Shown here: positions 6,034-10,689 of the stretch, piece by piece
Numbering within the stretch: the stretch's first letter is position 1
Layout of the letters: each line of letters starts with the position of its first letter
NCBI GenBank assembly: GCA_001797745.1
Contig: MGQF01000065.1
Span: 22,693 to 33,381, forward strand
Direction: 5' to 3'
Length of the DNA stretch: 10,689 nucleotides
DNA from: Deltaproteobacteria bacterium RBG_13_52_11
Lineage (GTDB): Bacteria > Desulfobacterota > B13-G15 > RBG-16-54-18
Made by a program: the position numbers and the translations under genes
The notes under the pieces: model-generated
Told to the model about the DNA's origin: nothing
Database searches by the model: none
What the model saw: the letters and a program-made list of their open reading frames with translations, nothing else

Positions 6034-7566
6034 TTATTTTAAAATGGCATGGATGAATTCGATGAGTTCATATTTCTCAACAGGCTTTTTATTTCCGACA
6101 ATCTGCACCGCCAAGGCCCCAGCGGCATTGCCGATAAAAGAAACCAGATCTAACGGCATCCCTTGAGCGAAACATGGAGCCGCAAAGGCAAAAAAGGCAT
6201 CTCCCGCCCCTACGGTATCCACTACTTTGGTGGAAAAAACGGGGGTCAAATTCACCTCATGATTGCGGCTCACGCCGATGGAACCCCTCTTCCCCAGGGT
6301 AATAATAAAGTACTCCGCGTTTAAAATTTTGGAAATATTCTTGGCAATATCTTCGATATTACTAAACCGCTCCTGGGTTGCCAACCGGGCTTCGGTTTCA
6401 TCCAGACATACAAAATTCGGTCGATTGTATTTCGTTATCAAATTATAACCCGCATTGGCTGCATTCGTCTGCGTATTCACCGCAAATATTTTTGAAGATT
6501 TTTCAATCACCCGAATGATTTTTTTTGTAATAAAACCATGCCCGAAATCAGAAATCAATATTAGATCATATTCCGGAATCGCCGAATTTAAATGGTTGAT
6601 AATGTTCGATTCACAATCCTCATCAATATAAGTATCATTCAAATAATTGATTTCAAACAATTTTTGATTCAAATACTGGTTTATATATCTTTTCTTGCAA
6701 ATCGTGGGGCCGTCTTCCCGGTAAAAAAATTTCAAATCAACATTGGGTCTGAGAGCACCACGAATAAATTCTTCTTTGGAGTCTTCTTTGCCGAGCAAAG
6801 TCACGAGATGAACTTTTTCGCATAATCCGGCAACATGGTTGGCAATGATAAACGCTCCCCCTGCGAAAATTTCGTGCGCCATGTATTTGTGGACAACCAG
6901 GAGCGCCTTGGTTGATTTCCCCATGGCTTCACAATAATGGTATTCATCGATGATGCCGTCTCCAATCAGCAGGACCTTCAGTTTCTTGATATGATTCAAC
7001 TGATCCAGAATTGCATCAAAGCTGTATTTTCGGGCGAAACTTTTCAAAAAACTACTTGTCTCTTGCGGATAGATATCTAAAAAGTTATTTATGATTTGAG
7101 AAGAGCTGAAAGAGAAGCCTCCTGTTTCATAGATCTTGCTCTTCCCGAAGTAGAATTCCTTTTCTTCCTCATAAATTTTATCGTGAATTTTTCTATCCCG
7201 TTCCTTGTATGCCTGCCCTTGGGCGAATATACCGGGTTTGATTCTTCTTACGCATTCAAAGGGTTTTTCATCATCGACCAAACAAGCATAATCCACCTGC
7301 TCCAGGGACGCAACACTTTCGACCCGGAAATTCTCGGGGAAGATAGGCCGTCCCGGTCCACGGCGGACATCTTTGTCTTTGATGACGGTTACCAGAAGAA
7401 TATCTCCCTGGCTCTTCGCCATATTGAGGTGTTTGATAATCCCTGGATGGATGAGATCGAAGATCCCGTGGCTCTGAACAACGATTTTCCCTGCTTTCTT
7501 GTAATCCGCAACTTTCTTCGCTAGATCTTCTAGAAGTATGATCTTATTTTTGATTTTCCCTTTCAT
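6034..7566 (-). CDS. fusion of a degenerate nucleotidyltransferase and a PfkB-family heptose-type kinase
   Basis: This 510-residue protein has a cytidylyltransferase-like domain at about 1-165 and a PfkB/ribokinase-like domain at about 195-510. The order is the reverse of HldE, where the kinase comes first. Kinase marks are GDGIIDEY (202-209), FAGGA (234-238), DFGHG (340-344) and the PfkB signature DTVGAGDAFF (450-459) with catalytic Asp456, so the kinase looks active and would phosphorylate C1 of a heptose 7-phosphate by analogy with RfaE1. The first domain is different: the HxGH motif reads HPGI (40-43), with isoleucine for the second histidine, which predicts weak or no nucleotidyl transfer. 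GRPIF (72-76) and SSSQII (154-159) remain. The intact paralogue is encoded immediately upstream. The ATG at 7566 has AAGGA seven bases upstream, inside the 3' end of the preceding gene. Domain calls are firm; loss of activity is inferred. Confidence 0.85.
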   Translation of the reverse strand: MKGKIKNKIILLEDLAKKVADYKKAGKIVVQSHGIFDLIHPGIIKHLNMAKSQGDILLVTVIKDKDVRRGPGRPIFPENFRVESVASLEQVDYACLVDDEKPFECVRRIKPGIFAQGQAYKERDRKIHDKIYEEEKEFYFGKSKIYETGGFSFSSSQIINNFLDIYPQETSSFLKSFARKYSFDAILDQLNHIKKLKVLLIGDGIIDEYHYCEAMGKSTKALLVVHKYMAHEIFAGGAFIIANHVAGLCEKVHLVTLLGKEDSKEEFIRGALRPNVDLKFFYREDGPTICKKRYINQYLNQKLFEINYLNDTYIDEDCESNIINHLNSAIPEYDLILISDFGHGFITKKIIRVIEKSSKIFAVNTQTNAANAGYNLITKYNRPNFVCLDETEARLATQERFSNIEDIAKNISKILNAEYFIITLGKRGSIGVSRNHEVNLTPVFSTKVVDTVGAGDAFFAFAAPCFAQGMPLDLVSFIGNAAGALAVQIVGNKKPVEKYELIEFIHAILK

Positions 7567-8062
7567 CGATTGATCCTTTGTTCTTGAAATATTTATTCAG
7601 TAGTTCAGTGGAGGAAAAAACGATTTCATGAGTAAATCTCATTTCGCATCCGATTTGCTGGGTCACGTCGTATTCCCTCTGAATTTTTCCTGTCTTATCT
7701 TCAAGATTTTCGAATTCCTGACCTTTCACATAGATATGAGGTTTTAATAAGCGTAATGCTTCGACAGCGGTGGGCCAGTGATTGATCGCCACAAAGTCGA
7801 CGCACTCCAATGCAGCGATGGATTCGGCCCTCAAAACTTCATTGAATACGGGTCGGCCTTCTCCTTTATCCACATAACGATCCGGGGTCACGGTGACAAC
7901 CAGGCAATCTCCCATTTTCTTGGCCGCCTGGAAATATTTGATATGCCCAGGATGCATCAAGTCGAAGCTTCCATGACAATGAACAATCTTTTTCCCCTCG
8001 GATCTCAACCGCCCTACTTGTTCCGCCAGTTCTTGCAGATTTAAAATCTTCGTTTCCACCAT
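7544..8062 (-). CDS. RfaE2/HldE C-domain-like sugar-phosphate nucleotidyltransferase
   Basis: This 172-residue protein is a stand-alone cytidylyltransferase-fold enzyme, like the nucleotidyltransferase domain of HldE. Its N-terminal motif HGSFDLMHPGH (30-40) contains an intact HxGH signature (His37, His40). GRPVF (69-73), a R-x-E-S-I-A-A-L-E-x-V-D block (78-89), VKGQ (112-115) and SSTELL (150-155) sit where HldE-type enzymes carry their nucleotide-binding loop and ISTT-like motif. By family it would join AMP (or CMP) from the triphosphate to a sugar 1-phosphate, most likely a heptose 1-phosphate given the GmhA-like and kinase neighbours. It overlaps the next gene by 23 bases. It is a full-length paralogue of the N-terminal domain of that next gene. 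Enzyme class is solid; which nucleotide and sugar are used is inferred. Confidence 0.85.
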   Translation of the reverse strand: MVETKILNLQELAEQVGRLRSEGKKIVHCHGSFDLMHPGHIKYFQAAKKMGDCLVVTVTPDRYVDKGEGRPVFNEVLRAESIAALECVDFVAINHWPTAVEALRLLKPHIYVKGQEFENLEDKTGKIQREYDVTQQIGCEMRFTHEIVFSSTELLNKYFKNKGSIDERENQK

Positions 8063-8068
8063 CCGTTT

Positions 8069-9061
8069 TTAACCTCCGGACCGTTCCGAGGCCTTCAGAT
8101 CCTGCAAGGCTGACCAAAGGACGGGAATGGTATAGGAATGCATCGCTTGGACATAGAAACTTTGCCCGCCCCCGGCAACAGTTCTCACCAGAAAAGTTTT
8201 CCAGGGGCGGAAAAAGTATTCTGGACTGTCTTTATCCGCTTCCTTGCTATAATCATCTGAGAGTTTATACAGATCACATACCAACGTCGTAAAATGCTGT
8301 ATCGCCTTCCCGTTTTGATGGGCCACGTTTCTGGCCATGCTCAGGGCTTTCAAAAACACTTCGGGTGCCATGACCGCGCTCCCGAAATTCATCACCACTC
8401 CCTCCTCTAGACTTTCAACGATTTTCGCGAAACGCAAAAAATCGCGGTACGAGGCAGCACCGGTAGCGGCTCCATCACAATTGGGATGCTCGTGGATAAT
8501 GTCATAACCGATGGAAACATGCACGGTAATGGGAATCTGGAGTCGAAATCCAGTTGCCAAGAGGCTAATATTTTTGTGCGGGAAGGATCCCTCCCAAATG
8601 GCTTTCCCAACGGCCTGTCCCAAGCCCAAATTGTTTTTGTGAGCCTGGTTGATGATATCGTTGATTCGTCCTGTCTCCTCCCACAACCCAAATTGTCCCT
8701 CTTTCACATAGCGAGCGACATTTTCCGTCGTCGCTCCGATGAGGGCGAATTCATAATCGTGAATGACCCCTGATCCATTCATGGCAATACAGGAGATCAA
8801 TCCATGTTCCATAAGATCAATGATATAATTTTGAACTCCCGAGCGGATCACATGCCCGCCCATCATCAGAATGACGGCCCCCCCTTTTTTTCTTGCTTTT
8901 AATATTTGCTCGGCAACGGCATGAATTTTGGGGTGATAGGCGGATACTTTTCCCAGGGGAAGGATCGCATTTAAATGGAGGTCATGCCGCCTTGCCGCAA
9001 GCGGCTTAATTTGTAGTCTTCTCCTTTCGAACTCCACTACGCAGCAACCCCTTCTACCCAT
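8069..9061 (-). CDS. deoxyhypusine-synthase-like protein, function unknown
   Basis: This protein of up to 330 residues resembles the deoxyhypusine synthase (DHS) fold, an NAD-binding Rossmann-like family. Supporting stretches are MMGGHVIRSGVQNYIIDLM (66-84), the segment after it ending NGSGVIHDYEF (95-105), and a region at 215-244 with SLEEGVVMNFGSAVMAPEVF, which matches the DHS pattern of glycine-rich NAD-contact loops. PWK at 286-288 may align with the region of the catalytic lysine (SWGK in eukaryotic DHS), but I cannot confirm it. Bacteria lack eIF5A, so hypusination is not expected; related bacterial proteins include homospermidine synthases. Placed directly before two sugar nucleotidyltransferase genes, it may act in cell-surface sugar metabolism (inference). 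The start is uncertain: ATG 9061 has a poor ribosome site, whereas GTG 9037 has AAGGGG about ten bases upstream. The gene ends inside the Shine-Dalgarno region of the next gene. Confidence 0.65.
   Translation of the reverse strand: MGRRGCCVVEFERRRLQIKPLAARRHDLHLNAILPLGKVSAYHPKIHAVAEQILKARKKGGAVILMMGGHVIRSGVQNYIIDLMEHGLISCIAMNGSGVIHDYEFALIGATTENVARYVKEGQFGLWEETGRINDIINQAHKNNLGLGQAVGKAIWEGSFPHKNISLLATGFRLQIPITVHVSIGYDIIHEHPNCDGAATGAASYRDFLRFAKIVESLEEGVVMNFGSAVMAPEVFLKALSMARNVAHQNGKAIQHFTTLVCDLYKLSDDYSKEADKDSPEYFFRPWKTFLVRTVAGGGQSFYVQAMHSYTIPVLWSALQDLKASERSGG
8073..8077 (-). promoter_or_regulatory. ribosome binding site GGAGG for the 172-residue nucleotidyltransferase
   Basis: GGAGG lies ten bases upstream of the ATG at 8062 and just inside the last codons of the DHS-like gene, whose TAA falls between the site and the start. 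This is the clearest Shine-Dalgarno site in the window. It supports both the chosen start and translation of the two genes from one transcript. Confidence 0.7.
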
Positions 9062-9100
9062 TCCGGTGGGATTCCGTTTCCGTCTTGACGGCTAAAAATT

Positions 9101-10639
9101 TCAAGAAACCACCTCATAGACAATTACAAGTCTTTTCTCCCCTTTTTGATATCTGTACAACTCCCTGAGATCGGACCCATTGATAGAGGGAATAAAATCG
9201 GGGTTTTTCTCATGAGTATATTGATTCACCAGGATAAGTTGGACCCCTCTCTGTTTCGCATAGTTTATGATTTCCCGGTAGGATTTTCCCGCACCCTCCG
9301 CCGTAGGGATTTCAGGAGGCAATTGAACGAACTGCCGGTTTGCATAAAAAGCCTCGATAGGGCTATTGCTCATAATGATTGCATTCTCAGGTGTGTTCTT
9401 CTCTAACCAAAGGCCTATTTCTTTCTGATGGGCACGGTGCGCTCGTTCCGGTATGAAACTCTGCGGTAATTGGATCAGAAGGGCAAGGATGATCAACCAG
9501 GCAACCCCTTTTTCTGGTTTCACTATGCTGAATCTTTCTAATCTCCTTTTAATTTCAAAAACCCCTGCGCCCGCCCACAAGAGCGAAAGAGGAACAACTG
9601 GGACTGAAAAACGGATCACGGAGGGCATAAGGGTGGACAAAGAAAACAGGTGAAAGAGAACCAAGGAGGTTATGAACAACTCATAGGGGATGACCTTTTG
9701 TCTGACCCTGATCAACCCAAAAAGCAAAAATGGCCACAATACAAAGTGGTAGGCCATCAAATAGTAGTAGATCATAGAGGGGAAGTAGTTAATTATCTTT
9801 TGACCGATCACGAGAATTTTAGAATTGTTTTTTTCGGGTTCTTTTTGCTCAATGCCTTTTGTGGAATTAACCTCATCCGTACTCTTTTTAAAAAATTGAG
9901 TTTGCGCTTCCGCAGCCTTTTTGCTAATCAACCATTGACCTGTTTCTTGATGGATATAGATGACGTAGGGAACCACAAAAACAAAAACGCTCGGGATCAA
10001 AACTCCCATGAGGACGATTTTTTTAAACCACTTCTTTTTAAGAACGCCGTCCGCAACTATCCAGCCCAGGTACACCAAGATATACCCGATCCCTTCTGGC
10101 CTGGTAAGATAGGCCAGGCCCAGGAAAGATCCTGATAAGGCGATCCTCCATATCTTCTCTTCCTTCAGCCCTGTCCAGAAGAAGTACACAGATAAGACAA
10201 GCAAGCCCCAATAGGTGGCTTCGGTCAGAAGCATCCCTGAGTAGGTTACCAAATAAGGATGAAAAGTATAGAACAGGGCGGTGAAGACGGCCTCTTTTTG
10301 ACCCATAGCCCCTTTTACTAAATAATATACGGGGATCAGCGTAAAGGTCCCCCAAAATAGCGAGATAAACCTTCCGGCAATTTCCACATGCGTTGCATCA
10401 GGAGAGATCAAAGAGATGAGAATCGGGTAGAGCGGATGCAACCATGTCGAAGACAACCCTTTGATAAAATCGCCCTTTAAAAAATCCCGTGCCATAAAGC
10501 CATAGGCGGCACTATCGTGTGCGATCCCTTTGGCCATTAAGACAGCATAAAGTCGTAATCCAAAAGTGATCCCGATGAGGAGCAAAATGAGTTGCCGCTC
10601 TTTTAAATTTTTTAAAGAAACGATAATTTTTTCGATCAT
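9101..10639 (-). CDS. polytopic membrane glycosyltransferase, ArnT/PMT (GT39-like) type
   Basis: This is a 512-residue integral membrane protein of a length usual for dolichyl- or undecaprenyl-phosphate-sugar dependent glycosyltransferases. After the first membrane helix (about 17-37) comes an acidic loop, HDSAAYGFMARDF at 41-53, in the place of the catalytic aspartate loop of ArnT/PMT enzymes. WLHPLYP at 66-72 and TRPEG at 179-183 are further family-style motifs. Many hydrophobic helices follow, with a hydrophilic insert at about 238-273 and a soluble C-terminal part after about 400. By family, it would transfer a sugar from a polyprenyl-phosphate donor to an acceptor on the periplasmic side; donor and acceptor cannot be read from the sequence. 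Its ATG overlaps the TGA of the frame upstream by four bases, and no strong Shine-Dalgarno site is visible, so coupling is likely. The fold class is fairly sure, the substrate unknown. Confidence 0.8.
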   Translation of the reverse strand: MIEKIIVSLKNLKERQLILLLIGITFGLRLYAVLMAKGIAHDSAAYGFMARDFLKGDFIKGLSSTWLHPLYPILISLISPDATHVEIAGRFISLFWGTFTLIPVYYLVKGAMGQKEAVFTALFYTFHPYLVTYSGMLLTEATYWGLLVLSVYFFWTGLKEEKIWRIALSGSFLGLAYLTRPEGIGYILVYLGWIVADGVLKKKWFKKIVLMGVLIPSVFVFVVPYVIYIHQETGQWLISKKAAEAQTQFFKKSTDEVNSTKGIEQKEPEKNNSKILVIGQKIINYFPSMIYYYLMAYHFVLWPFLLFGLIRVRQKVIPYELFITSLVLFHLFSLSTLMPSVIRFSVPVVPLSLLWAGAGVFEIKRRLERFSIVKPEKGVAWLIILALLIQLPQSFIPERAHRAHQKEIGLWLEKNTPENAIIMSNSPIEAFYANRQFVQLPPEIPTAEGAGKSYREIINYAKQRGVQLILVNQYTHEKNPDFIPSINGSDLRELYRYQKGEKRLVIVYEVVS

Positions 10640-10689
10640 GTATTCACTTCGGTGGGGTAAATAACCATGCCCTCATTTCTAGCATTCAT
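10636..10689 (-). CDS. possible 3' end of an upstream gene, cut by the window edge
   Basis: An open frame enters from the right edge and ends at a TGA that shares the ATGA overlap with the start of the next gene. Its last residues in the window are EGMVIYPTEVNT. The four-base overlap is typical of translationally coupled genes in an operon, which is the main reason to think the frame is real. Seventeen codons are too few to identify a family. It could equally be a chance open stretch upstream of the membrane glycosyltransferase. Confidence 0.35.
   Translation of the reverse strand: MNARNEGMVIYPTEVNT

Noticed and set aside
7096..7524. A 142-codon plus-strand open frame
   Set aside because: It is antisense to the well-supported nucleotidyltransferase-kinase fusion and shows no family motifs.
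9080..9091. Inverted repeat CCGTC-TT-GACGG between two genes, as a possible terminator
   Set aside because: The stem is five base pairs with a two-base loop and no T tract follows on either strand, so it does not qualify as an intrinsic terminator; read-through within the operon is more likely.
9650..10135. A 161-codon plus-strand open frame
   Set aside because: It lies wholly inside the membrane glycosyltransferase gene on the other strand, shows no recognisable domain, and is explained as a shadow.

Overview
This window is a nearly continuous minus-strand run of surface-polysaccharide genes, read from about 10689 down to 1. The content (heptose-type sugar activation, polysaccharide export, lipid-linked glycosyltransferases) suggests a Gram-negative bacterium. 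The tight packing, moderate GC and gene style would fit a deltaproteobacterium-like anaerobe or an uncultured relative, but nothing here fixes the taxonomy. No rRNA, tRNA, CRISPR array or intact mobile element was seen, and no convincing promoter or terminator.

In transcription order, the right half (10689-4421) looks intact. It holds a membrane glycosyltransferase of the ArnT/PMT type (10639-9101), a deoxyhypusine-synthase-like protein of unknown bacterial role (9061-8069), a stand-alone RfaE2/HldE-type nucleotidyltransferase (8062-7544), a nucleotidyltransferase-kinase fusion in the reverse order to HldE (7566-6034), a GmhA-like SIS-domain isomerase (6025-5435) and an extended SDR epimerase/dehydratase (5419-4421). 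These are linked by 23-bp or smaller overlaps or short gaps, mostly with recognisable Shine-Dalgarno sites.

The left half (4420-1) alternates intact genes with wrecked ones. A DegT/StrS sugar aminotransferase (4398-4108) keeps only its N-terminus and a few C-terminal codons. A two-subunit transketolase follows (4111-3266 and 3273-2773), whose second subunit lacks the usual C-terminal domain. Then come an intact GT2 glycosyltransferase (2720-1935), a 46-codon frame that looks like the N-terminus of a radical SAM protein (1954-1814), and an intact LPG-synthase-TM/UPF0104 membrane protein (1784-795). Last are a headless ABC-2 polysaccharide-export permease (607-206) and, butted onto it, an internally deleted and frameshifted GT2 remnant (about 212-1).

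The working model is that transketolase supplies sedoheptulose 7-phosphate, the SIS protein isomerises it to a heptose 7-phosphate, and the kinase domain phosphorylates C1. The intact nucleotidyltransferase would then activate the sugar, the SDR enzyme would modify it, and the GT2 and GT39-like enzymes would use activated or lipid-linked sugars. No GmhB-type phosphatase is visible in the window. The most notable points are the tandem nucleotidyltransferases, of which the fused copy has lost the second histidine of HxGH, the DHS-like protein in a heptose-type operon, and repeated deletions that leave gene ends in place.
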